Shown here: positions 1 to 6,874 of the stretch, one piece after another
Position numbering within the stretch: position 1 is the first letter of the stretch
Layout: every line of letters begins with the position of its first letter
From: JAFGSZ01 sp964492185
Lineage (GTDB): Bacteria > Bacteroidota > Bacteroidia > Bacteroidales > UBA10428
Assembly (NCBI GenBank): GCA_964492185.1
Contig: CAZBJH010000070.1
Span: 1 to 17,692 of the forward strand
DNA length: 17,692 nt
Direction: 5' to 3'
Notes under the pieces: generated by a model
Database searches by the model: none
What the model was told of the DNA's origin: nothing
Seen by the model: the letters and a program-made list of their open reading frames with translations, nothing else
Position numbers and translations under genes: made by a program

Positions 1-55
1 ATACCACCAACTTTGATTAAGTGAAATAACAAATTAATTACTAATAACTTAACTA

Positions 56-288
56 GGGCCTGCTGAAAAACAGAAATAGATTAATAGTCAGAACAATACA
101 GCAACTTATTGTATGTTAAGTGCAAGGGTTTTAACATATATTAATAAAATCCCGTGCATTTATTAAGGGTAATATTTCGTTAGTCTGTAGCATATCATCT
201 ACCGCGTTGGCTGCAGCACCCGGTATTCTTATACAGCTTCGCTTTTCCGCCTTGTATCTGATGCACTACAGACTTTTTCAGCAGGCCC
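56..288. mobile_element. MITE-like non-autonomous insertion, 233 bp
   Basis: The ends carry a perfect 15-bp terminal inverted repeat: GGGCCTGCTGAAAAA at 56-70 and its reverse complement at 274-288. The element is bounded by a 6-bp direct repeat TAACTA at 50-55 and 289-294, as expected for a target-site duplication. No open reading frame of useful length lies inside, so a transposase would have to act in trans. Inside are further dyads: an imperfect hairpin at 121-158 and a 9-bp inverted repeat AGTCTGTAG/CTACAGACT at 182-190 and 266-274. Size, ends and structure fit a miniature inverted-repeat element. The parent IS family cannot be named with confidence. This element and its short AT-rich flanks account for the whole gene-free stretch at 1-316. 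Confidence 0.75.
121..158. repeat. Imperfect hairpin inside the MITE-like element
   Basis: TGCAAGGGTTTTA at 121-133 pairs with TAAAATCCCGTGCA at 145-158 with one mismatch and one bulged base, leaving an AT-rich loop of about 11 nt. It could fold as DNA or RNA. No T-run follows that would make it a clear terminator. Confidence 0.5.
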
Positions 289-305
289 TAACTAAAATAT
301 CTTCG
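276..305 (+). promoter_or_regulatory. Possible Bacteroidota-type promoter spanning the MITE right end
   Basis: TATCTTCG at 298-305 matches the Bacteroidota -7 consensus TAnnTTTG at all but one position. TTTC at 276-279, inside the right terminal repeat of the element, lies 18 bp upstream and is a weak match to the -33 TTTG. If real, the promoter of the following metallohydrolase is a hybrid of transposon end and host sequence. The call rests only on sequence resemblance, and the -7 box is only 11 bp from the start codon. Confidence 0.25.
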
Positions 306-316
306 TGTAAAAAATT

Positions 317-1087
317 ATGACTATGACAAAATTTCTGAATCTTAGAGTCCTTTTTCGTGCTTGTTTATTAATACCTTTAATAGTAGCAACTATGATGACG
401 TATTCACAAGCATTTGAAAAAGATGTGATCAAAACCGACAATGATGATCTGGTGATAACATTTATTGGTCACGGAACGCTGATGTTTGAATACAATAATC
501 AAATTATTCATGTTGATCCGACAATGCATGAGGCTGATTATTCCGGCCTGCCGGAGGCTGATCTTATTCTGATTACCCATGAGCATGGTGATCATTTTGA
601 TAAGGATGCAATTGAGAAGATTTTAAAAGATGAGACTATGATCATTATGACCCGAAAATGTTCGGAGAGAATGGAAGATCAACAGAAGGCCAGGGTGATG
701 AATAATGGTGATGAATATGAATGGAACGGATTAAAAATCAAGGCGGTACCAGCCTACAATATTGTTCATAAGCGGCCTGACAACAATCCCTATCATCCAA
801 AGGGTGATGGCAACGGTTATATACTGACGATAGGAGGTAAACATATTTATGTTGCCGGAGACACTGAGAATACTCCTGAAATGAAATCCCTTGAGAATAT
901 TGACATTGCGTTTCTGCCTATGAACCTGCCATATACAATGACCCCGGAGATGGTAGCCGATGCAGCAAGAGCCTTACGCCCGGAAATTTTGTATCCCTAT
1001 CATTTTGGCGATACGGATACTCAGCAACTGATCGGCCTGCTTCAGGATGAAGAAGATATCGAAGTTCGCGTACGAAAAATGGAGTGA
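317..1087 (+). CDS. Exported metallo-beta-lactamase-fold hydrolase (COG2220/UlaG-like)
   Basis: This 256-aa protein has an N-terminal hydrophobic signal segment (about residues 9-31), so it is probably periplasmic. The mature part shows the metallo-beta-lactamase fold markers: GHGT near residue 51, the HxHxDH zinc motif in THEHGDH (H88, H90, D92, H93), the GDTE motif with D182, and a late histidine in PYHFGD (H229). These are the expected metal ligands, so a metal-dependent hydrolase is likely. Close relatives include UlaG/UPF0173-type proteins, which act on lactones, phosphoesters or unknown substrates, so the substrate cannot be told. A second ATG two codons in (323) is an equally possible start. 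No Shine-Dalgarno sequence is visible, as is usual in this phylum. The upstream MITE-like element ends 28 bp before the start codon and may shape its expression. It is followed at 148 bp by the GH31 gene on the same strand. Confidence 0.85.
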   Translation: MTMTKFLNLRVLFRACLLIPLIVATMMTYSQAFEKDVIKTDNDDLVITFIGHGTLMFEYNNQIIHVDPTMHEADYSGLPEADLILITHEHGDHFDKDAIEKILKDETMIIMTRKCSERMEDQQKARVMNNGDEYEWNGLKIKAVPAYNIVHKRPDNNPYHPKGDGNGYILTIGGKHIYVAGDTENTPEMKSLENIDIAFLPMNLPYTMTPEMVADAARALRPEILYPYHFGDTDTQQLIGLLQDEEDIEVRVRKME

Positions 1088-1156
1088 GAAGAAGAGGGAT
1101 ACAAACTATACCTAAACTATTTACATCATACTACCATCCGGCAGGATTGGTTTTAA

Positions 1157-1164
1157 TAGTTTTG
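1157..1164 (+). promoter_or_regulatory. Possible -7 box upstream of the GH31 gene
   Basis: TAGTTTTG matches the Bacteroidota -7 consensus TAnnTTTG fully and lies 71 bp before the GH31 start. No convincing -33 TTTG is present about 20 bp upstream, so this is only a candidate. Confidence 0.25.
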
Positions 1165-1235
1165 TTGCATATGACAAGTTCATAAAGGATGTGATACAGC
1201 AAAAAACATAAACGCCATAGGATTTAAAGCAATTA

Positions 1236-3638
1236 ATGATTTTACTAATGACACACAACAGGTTTTTTATTTCAGTATTTATTCTATTTTGTATTCTGGC
1301 TGTTAATGGGCAGATACCTCCCAAAGCTCGCCCGGTATACCTGGTAAATGAACCTATAGATATAAGCGGTGACTTCCGGGATTTTTCAAATACATATTAT
1401 CTGGCTGACCGTCTTACAGATTTCGATCCTGCTACCGGATCAGGAAAGATAATATACGAAAGATACGAGTATTCCACACGCATGGCTTTTAATAATATGC
1501 TGGCTGTACTTCAGCCTGTGGGGCCTAATGAGTTCCCGACAGTTGAGTATGAAGCTTCACCATCAATGCCCTTTTCTGTAGAATTTGTTTCACCGCGCAC
1601 AGTCAGGATAAAAACCGGTACAGGATTGCAGGTTAATCCGGATGAAGAATCCCTGATGATTGAAGGAGGGAAAGCACCTGTCGATAATACCTGGAAGTAT
1701 ACAAAAATAGAGGAAGGTCACCGGTATGCCAGTCCGTACGGTAAAGTGATCATACATGAATCACCCTGGCATATAGAGATCTATGATGATAAAAATAAGT
1801 TACTGACAAAAACAATTCATTATGATGATGTGGCAACCACTACTTATACACCGGTTTTACCTTTTTCCTTTGTCCGCCGTGCATCGGATTATTCACGTAG
1901 CATGTCAGCTGTTTTTTCCCTGTCACCTCATGAAAAGATCTTCGGTTGCGGCGAATCAAATACAGAATTTAATAAACGCGGGCAAAAAGTAGTGTTGTGG
2001 GTTGACGATGCCAACGGTGTGCAGAATGAAACTATGTACAAGCCCATACCTTTTTTTATGAGTAGTCGCGGCTACGGTATGTTTATGCATACTTCAACAC
2101 CCGTAACATGCGATTTCGGCAAATATTTTAGCGCCGTGAATTCCCTGATGATCGGGGAAGACAAGCTTGACCTTTTTGTTTTTCTCGGAAAGCCCAGGGA
2201 TATTCTTGACGAGTATACAGACCTGACAGGCAAAGCGGGAATGCCCCCTTTATGGTCGTTTGGTTTCTGGATGAGCCGTATCACTTATTTCTCGGAAGAG
2301 GAAGGCCGGGCAGTGGCTGATAAGCTAAGGGTGAACAAAATTCCGTGTGATGTGATCCATTTTGATACGGGTTGGTTCGAGACTGACTGGCGGTGTGATT
2401 ACAAATTTGCCCCCGGCAGGTTTAATAATGCAGAAAAAATGATCACCGATCTGAAGGATCAGGGATTTCATATTTCCTTGTGGCAATTACCTTATTTTGT
2501 CCCGAAAAACAAATTGTTTCCCGAGATTATAGAAAAAGGACTGGCTGTAAAAGACCGTGGTGGTAATATTCCTTATGAGGATGCCGTGCTCGATTTTTCA
2601 AATCCGAAAACTGTTGAATGGTACCAGGAAAAGATTGCCGGTCTGCTGGAGCTGGGTGTCGGGGCTATCAAAGTTGATTTTGGTGAAGCTGCACCCCACA
2701 CTGGATTATATTATTCCGGAAAGACAGGTTTTTATGAGCATAACCTGTATCCTTTACGCTACAATAAGGCAGTGGCTGATATCACAAAGGAGGTGACAGG
2801 TGAAAATATTATCTGGGCGCGCGGTACATGGGCGGGTAGTCAGCGTTATCCCCTGCACTGGGGAGGCGACCCCGCCAATACCAATACTGCGATGGCTGCA
2901 TCACTGAGGGGCGGATTATCATTAGGCCTGTCTGGTTTCACTTTCTGGAGCCATGATATAGGAGGATTTGTATTAAAAGTACCCGAGGATATTTACCGTC
3001 GCTGGACCCCTTTTGGAATGCTTACATCCCATACCCGGAGTCACGGTGCCCCGCCAAAAGAACCATGGGAGTTCGGGGCGGATTTTCTTAACGGCTTCCG
3101 CACGGCCACGGAAATGCGTTACAGGTTGATGCCTTACATATATGCTCAGGCGAAACATAGCGTGGAGAACGGATTACCCATGGTCAGGGCGTTGTTTATT
3201 GAATTTCCCGATGATCCGGGTTCATGGCTTATCGATGATCAATACCTGTTTGGTTCGGATATTCTCGTTGCTCCCATGTTTGAGAATACCGAAGAACGTG
3301 ATGTTTACCTTCCTCCGGGAAAGTGGATAGATTACCAGAGTGGTGAGGTATATGAAAATGGATGGCATAAGATTAGCCCCGGTGAAATACCTGTTATTAT
3401 GCTTGTGCGTTCAGGAAGTGTAATACCCCATATCAAACTGGCACAGTCGACTATGGACATGGACTGGTCAGAGATCGAACTGGCAGTGTTTGCTGATGGT
3501 GACAATGCCGAAGGAAAGGTATGCCTGCCGGAAGATAATATTTTGCACAGGATTGTAGTGAAAGAAAGTGATAATACATATAATATTGAAAATAATCCCC
3601 TAAAGGAAAGGGTTTTTTTCATAGTGAGACGTTTTTGA
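1236..3638 (+). CDS. Exported GH31 glycoside hydrolase, probable alpha-xylosidase
   Basis: The 800-aa protein starts with a signal peptide ending near VNGQ (about residue 25), so it is exported. An alternative ATG at codon 5 (1248) would leave a more typical signal peptide. The N-terminal beta-sandwich (about 30-320) contains the family segment FGCGESNTEFNKRG (from about 235). The (beta/alpha)8 barrel starts near residue 330 at PPLWSFGFWMSR. The nucleophile is D481 in KVDFGE, the form typical of alpha-xylosidases of the YicI type. The acid/base is D545 in HWGGD. A beta-sandwich C-terminal part follows, with YLPPGKWIDY near residue 690. All catalytic residues are intact and the length is normal for the family. 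It should release alpha-linked xylose (or possibly glucose or galactose) from oligosaccharides. A strong terminator follows the stop codon, so it is probably not co-transcribed with the genes downstream. The substrate preference is inferred from the KxDFGE motif and is not certain. Confidence 0.9.
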   Translation: MILLMTHNRFFISVFILFCILAVNGQIPPKARPVYLVNEPIDISGDFRDFSNTYYLADRLTDFDPATGSGKIIYERYEYSTRMAFNNMLAVLQPVGPNEFPTVEYEASPSMPFSVEFVSPRTVRIKTGTGLQVNPDEESLMIEGGKAPVDNTWKYTKIEEGHRYASPYGKVIIHESPWHIEIYDDKNKLLTKTIHYDDVATTTYTPVLPFSFVRRASDYSRSMSAVFSLSPHEKIFGCGESNTEFNKRGQKVVLWVDDANGVQNETMYKPIPFFMSSRGYGMFMHTSTPVTCDFGKYFSAVNSLMIGEDKLDLFVFLGKPRDILDEYTDLTGKAGMPPLWSFGFWMSRITYFSEEEGRAVADKLRVNKIPCDVIHFDTGWFETDWRCDYKFAPGRFNNAEKMITDLKDQGFHISLWQLPYFVPKNKLFPEIIEKGLAVKDRGGNIPYEDAVLDFSNPKTVEWYQEKIAGLLELGVGAIKVDFGEAAPHTGLYYSGKTGFYEHNLYPLRYNKAVADITKEVTGENIIWARGTWAGSQRYPLHWGGDPANTNTAMAASLRGGLSLGLSGFTFWSHDIGGFVLKVPEDIYRRWTPFGMLTSHTRSHGAPPKEPWEFGADFLNGFRTATEMRYRLMPYIYAQAKHSVENGLPMVRALFIEFPDDPGSWLIDDQYLFGSDILVAPMFENTEERDVYLPPGKWIDYQSGEVYENGWHKISPGEIPVIMLVRSGSVIPHIKLAQSTMDMDWSEIELAVFADGDNAEGKVCLPEDNILHRIVVKESDNTYNIENNPLKERVFFIVRRF

Positions 3639-3666
3639 TTAATGTTAAAATGCAGGCTTTTTCAAC

Positions 3667-3696
3667 AAAAGATGGCCCTTAAGGGCCATCTTTTTT
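3667..3696 (+). terminator. Rho-independent terminator after the GH31 gene
   Basis: A perfect 28-bp palindrome at 3667-3694 consists of an A-tract, GATGGCCC, its complement and a T-tract, and ends in a run of six T (3691-3696). It begins 28 bp after the GH31 stop codon. Because an A-tract precedes the stem, it could also act on the opposite strand, though no - strand gene is seen to use it. Confidence 0.88.
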
Positions 3697-3785
3697 ATGG
3701 AGCATATGTTCCTGATAATAATCCTGTTAAAGAAAGAGGCGGATGTTATTCAAGAATATACAAAACTATTCTTATCTTTAAATTT

Positions 3786-4349
3786 ATGATCAACAGAATG
3801 ATTTTATTCCTGAGATATTCATTAAGCTTGTTGGCAGGGACGATTTTATTATCCTGTGTCGATCGTGAATCCGGTAAAACGGCTGCATTACGATTATGGT
3901 ATGAACAACCTGCCGAAGCGTGGGAAGAAGCCCTGCCCGTCGGGAACGGCAGGTTGGGGGCGATGGTATTTGGGGGTATACATCAGGAAAGGATACAGTT
4001 GAATGAAGAAAGCATCTGGACAGGCGAAATGGTCAGTCGTGAAAAACCCGGGGCCGCGCAAACACTGCCGTAAGTAAGGCAGTTATTGTTTGAAGGCAGG
4101 TATCACCAAGCCCAGGAAATGGTTAAACAGGAAATGATGGGTGAATATATATGGAACTCCTATCAGATGCTGGGTAACATTTGGCCGCGTTTTACACATG
4201 AGGGTGAAATAACAGATTATGTTCGTGAGCTCGATTTGGAAAAGACCATTGCCAGGGTATCCTAACGGACAGATGTGGTTGAGTTTAATACGGGAAAGGG
4301 TAAAGTATACCGGATCGGTACGGGTCTGGATATTTTTGGGGAACGGTGA
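3786..4349 (+). pseudogene. GH95-family alpha-L-fucosidase-like lipoprotein, pseudogene
   Basis: The reading frame opens at ATG 3786 with a lipoprotein signal peptide (lipobox LLSC, Cys24). It then shows the GH95 N-terminal signature LWYEQPAEAWEEALPVGNGR followed by LGAMVFGG and LNEESIWTG. A TAA at 4071-4073 stands where relatives have a Glu codon. The same frame then resumes family-like sequence (VRQLLFEGRYHQAQEMV, then MLGNI and ITDYVRELDLEKTIARVS) until a second TAA at 4263-4265, where relatives have an aromatic residue. Recognisable sequence fades soon after, and the frame closes with TGA at 4347-4349. GH95 enzymes are about 750-800 aa, so roughly three quarters, including the whole catalytic domain, is missing. 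With two nonsense changes and a large 3' deletion, a functional product is not expected. GH95 enzymes typically remove alpha-1,2-fucose, and some act on galactose. Confidence 0.88.
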
Positions 4350-4478
4350 GGAGAAGGGGAGGATTCAATTTTAAGCGCTGACCGGTATTCGTTAATCACC
4401 TGGTAAAGGGTGAACGGATAAGGGACAGGATGATAACTGGTAAATTGTAATCAATAATTATTAATAAAACCTTACATA

Positions 4479-6305
4479 ATGAAAAAAAATGTATTTCTTG
4501 TTTTAATTATTTTAATGGCGGATGTGGTAGTTTTTGGTAAATATCCGCTGATAACGAATACACTTAACCGGACTACCACTACACTGAATGGACAGTGGCA
4601 TATTATAGTTGATCCTTATGAAACCGGTTATCTTGATTACCGGAATACGCCGTATGATGAAGCGGAAAATCCATGGGGAGGATATTTTCTTAACCAGAAG
4701 GCCAGGAATAAAAGCGACCTGGTAGAGTATGATTTTGACCGGTCTCAGACGATGATGGTTCCCGGAGACTGGAACACACGGGATGATAAGCTTTTTTATT
4801 ACGAAGGAACAATATGGTATAAAAGATCTTTTGATTATAAGAAAGAAAAGACTGATAACAGGTTGTTCGTGTATTTTGGTGCGGCAAATTATGAGGCGGA
4901 TGTCTATCTGAACGGGAATAAGCTGGGAAGGCACATCGGTGGTTTTACCCCATTCAATTTTGAAATTACCGATGATGTGAAAGAAAAGGACAACCACCTG
5001 ATAATAAAGGTGGATAATAAGAGGAAAAAGGAGGCTGTACCTACGGTAAATACCGACTGGTGGAACTATGGCGGACTTACCCGTGATGTAAAGATCATCG
5101 AAGTACCCCCTACATTTATTCTTGATTACAAGATACAGTTGAAAGGGACCAATGAAAATGTAATTGCCGGCTTCATAGAACTTGACGGGACGGAAAAATC
5201 AAACAGGAAAGTTATTATTGACATTCCCTCAGCAGACATTCATCACGAGATGACAACCGACGGATCCGGGCTTGCAGGGGTGAATATCAATGCCAGTGAT
5301 CTGGAATTATGGTCGCCGGGCAATCCAAAGCTTTATGATCTTACCATTCAGACAGAGGGGCACCAGGTGAAGGATAAGATAGGTTTCAGGACTATTGAAA
5401 CAAGAGGAAGGGATATTCTTTTGAACGGGCAACCGGTGTTTTTAAGAGGAATATGCCTGCATGAAGTCAATGTACTGCGCGGTAACAGGGCTTATTGTAA
5501 AGAAGATGCAGAAATGCTTCTGGGATGGGTGAATGAATTAAATGCCAATTTTGTGCGGCTCGCTCATTACCCTCATAATGAATATATGGCACAGAAAGCA
5601 GATGAGATGGGTATCTTACTTTGGGAAGAGATACCGGTGTACTGGACAATTGACTGGGAAAATGAATCCACGCTTGAAAATGCAAAGAATCAACTTAACG
5701 AGTTAATAACGCGTGATAAGAACAGGGCTTCAGTAATTATCTGGAGTGTAGGCAATGAAACACCTGTTATTCCGGTACGGCTGAAGTTTATGACATCACT
5801 GATTGAAACAGCCCGAAAATTGGATAACACCAGGCTGGTAAGCGCTGCTCTTGAACAACACGGGAGTAAGGAGGATAATTTGTTAAGGTTGATAACTGAT
5901 CCCCTGGCGGCTTATGTGGATGTTTTGAGCTTTAATGAATACATTGGCTGGTATGATGGGCTTCCCGAAAAATGTGACCGGGTTAATTGGCATATCGATT
6001 ATGACAAGCCGGTTATTATTACAGAGTTTGGGGCCGGAGCCCTTCAGGGTTATCATGGAGATTCCCTTACAAGGTGGACAGAAGAATACCAGGTCAGCCT
6101 TTATGAACATACCCTGAATATGTTACGGAAAATACCACAGTGGAGGGGTGTGACCCCATGGATACTGACCGATTTCAGGTCACCGAGAAGGGTGCTTCCG
6201 GATATTCAGGACGGATGGAACCGGAAAGGGTTGATTGCTCCGACAGGCGAGCGCAAAAAGGCTTTTTATATTTTGCAGAACTATTACCGGGGCATGGAGG
6301 ATTAA
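4479..6305 (+). CDS. Exported GH2 glycoside hydrolase, beta-glucuronidase-like
   Basis: The 608-aa protein has a signal peptide (about residues 1-20) and the usual GH2 order: sugar-binding jelly roll (about 35-210, with EGTIWYKRSF, AANYEADVYLNG and GGFTPFNFEI), immunoglobulin-like domain (about 210-305) and TIM barrel (from about 310). The acid/base is E427 in WSVGNET and the nucleophile is E516 in ITEFGAGA. Near the C-terminus, N581 and K583 in WNRKG align with the NxK motif that beta-glucuronidases use to bind the uronate carboxylate. The protein is therefore probably a beta-glucuronidase or related retaining beta-glycosidase, although some GH2 beta-galactosidases share much of this pattern. 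Length and catalytic residues are complete. It follows the decayed GH95 gene on the same strand by 129 bp and converges with the second GH2 gene. No Shine-Dalgarno sequence is seen; the leader is AT-rich. Confidence 0.88.
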   Translation: MKKNVFLVLIILMADVVVFGKYPLITNTLNRTTTTLNGQWHIIVDPYETGYLDYRNTPYDEAENPWGGYFLNQKARNKSDLVEYDFDRSQTMMVPGDWNTRDDKLFYYEGTIWYKRSFDYKKEKTDNRLFVYFGAANYEADVYLNGNKLGRHIGGFTPFNFEITDDVKEKDNHLIIKVDNKRKKEAVPTVNTDWWNYGGLTRDVKIIEVPPTFILDYKIQLKGTNENVIAGFIELDGTEKSNRKVIIDIPSADIHHEMTTDGSGLAGVNINASDLELWSPGNPKLYDLTIQTEGHQVKDKIGFRTIETRGRDILLNGQPVFLRGICLHEVNVLRGNRAYCKEDAEMLLGWVNELNANFVRLAHYPHNEYMAQKADEMGILLWEEIPVYWTIDWENESTLENAKNQLNELITRDKNRASVIIWSVGNETPVIPVRLKFMTSLIETARKLDNTRLVSAALEQHGSKEDNLLRLITDPLAAYVDVLSFNEYIGWYDGLPEKCDRVNWHIDYDKPVIITEFGAGALQGYHGDSLTRWTEEYQVSLYEHTLNMLRKIPQWRGVTPWILTDFRSPRRVLPDIQDGWNRKGLIAPTGERKKAFYILQNYYRGMED

Positions 6306-6459
6306 ACCGGGTGATTAGGAGTACGGGCTTTCAACCCGCCACAATCATTAGGGATAGAGGGTTTCCAGACCGTCAGTGAGCGGGTTTTTAACAATTTCTC
6401 CTCAATGCTCTAATATAGAATATTACTGTTTTTATATTACCCCCCTACAGGCTGTGGTT

Positions 6460-6484
6460 TCGAACTGCCTGCAAGGCAGTTCGA
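6460..6484. repeat. Perfect 11-bp stem hairpin with 3-nt loop
   Basis: TCGAACTGCCT at 6460-6470 pairs perfectly with AGGCAGTTCGA at 6474-6484 around the loop GCA. No T-run follows on either strand, so it is not a standard terminator, though it could protect transcript ends from the + strand GH2 gene. Confidence 0.7.
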
Positions 6485-6517
6485 CCTACTTCTTTGTCTT
6501 CCACACAAAAAAGTAGG
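6485..6517. repeat. Adjacent hairpin, CCTACTT...AAGTAGG
   Basis: CCTACTTCTTTGT at 6485-6497 pairs with ACAAAAAAGTAGG at 6505-6517 with a single mismatch and a 7-nt loop. It directly abuts the preceding hairpin. It looks like the core of a dispersed intergenic repeat. Confidence 0.65.
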
Positions 6518-6561
6518 CAAAAAAGGTCACCGTTCCACAAAAATTGCTTGATTTACTACGA

Positions 6562-6648
6562 AAGGTTTTCTCCCCGCGGAACCCAAACTCACTCCTCCTT
6601 CGTTGTCGCTCAAACAGGGTTCCTCCAGGACCCCGCAACGAAAACCTT
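6562..6648. repeat. Nested inverted repeats, 87 bp
   Basis: The outer arms are AAGGTTTTC (6562-6570) and GAAAACCTT (6640-6648). The inner arms are GGAACCC (6578-6584) and GGGTTCC (6617-6623). Arms nest in order, so the unit could fold as one long imperfect stem. No coding signal was found inside. Confidence 0.5.
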
Positions 6649-6763
6649 CCTTGAAATCTATGCGATTTTTCTGAGACGGATCCTGCTACTGCATAACTTT
6701 ATGCTGGTTTTAAAGGAAATGGGTTTTACAACGGCGCCATCTGTCAGCGGCAGCATTTCTTTG

Positions 6764-6836
6764 TTTACTTTCTTTTTGCTGTTGAACGTAGCCGAAGGCG
6801 ATCTCGCGATCCGGCAGGGGAGTATAAGAAAGTAAA
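6764..6836. repeat. 11-bp inverted repeat TTTACTTTCTT/AAGAAAGTAAA
   Basis: Arms at 6764-6774 and 6826-6836 are perfect complements. The 51-bp interior contains a further GC-rich dyad around GGCGATCTCGCGATC. The arm at 6826-6836 also forms the T-rich tail of the candidate terminator on the - strand. Confidence 0.5.
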
Positions 6837-6860
6837 TCGAACCGCGGGGGAGCGGTTTGA
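6826..6860 (-). terminator. Candidate terminator for the - strand GH2 gene
   Basis: Read on the - strand, TCAAACCGC pairs with GCGGTTCGA (one G-U pair, 6-nt loop of TCCCCC) and is followed by the T-rich TTTACTTTCTT. It lies about 14 bp after the stop codon at 6875. The tail is interrupted by A and C, so strength is uncertain. Confidence 0.45.
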
Positions 6861-6874
6861 AACAATTGGCAGCC

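Larger units (their letters stand above)
6306..6874. other. Repeat-structured non-coding spacer between convergent genes
   Basis: These 569 bp lie between the 3' ends of two convergent GH2 genes. The longest open frame (113 codons on +) has no recognisable domain, no leader and a composition made of structured DNA, so I do not call a gene. The stretch holds several nested inverted repeats (listed separately) and resembles the multi-copy intergenic repeats with a CCTACTT...AAGTAGG core that I recall from Bacteroidota genomes. That resemblance is from memory and untested. Confidence 0.55.

Noticed and set aside
3652..3667. GCAGGCTTTTTCAAC as a second copy of the MITE end
   Set aside because: The likeness to the terminal repeat is only partial and no matching opposite end or duplication is present.
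3642..3785. ATG at 3642 as start of the GH95 remnant
   Set aside because: The added 48 codons read through the terminator palindrome; the lipoprotein signal begins only at 3786.
4512..4997. 161-codon open frame on - opposite the first GH2 gene
   Set aside because: It lies wholly antisense to a convincing GH2 coding region and has no domain features.
6494..6835. 113-codon open frame on + in the spacer between the GH2 genes
   Set aside because: It overlaps several inverted repeats, has no recognisable domain or leader, and reads like repeat DNA translated by chance.
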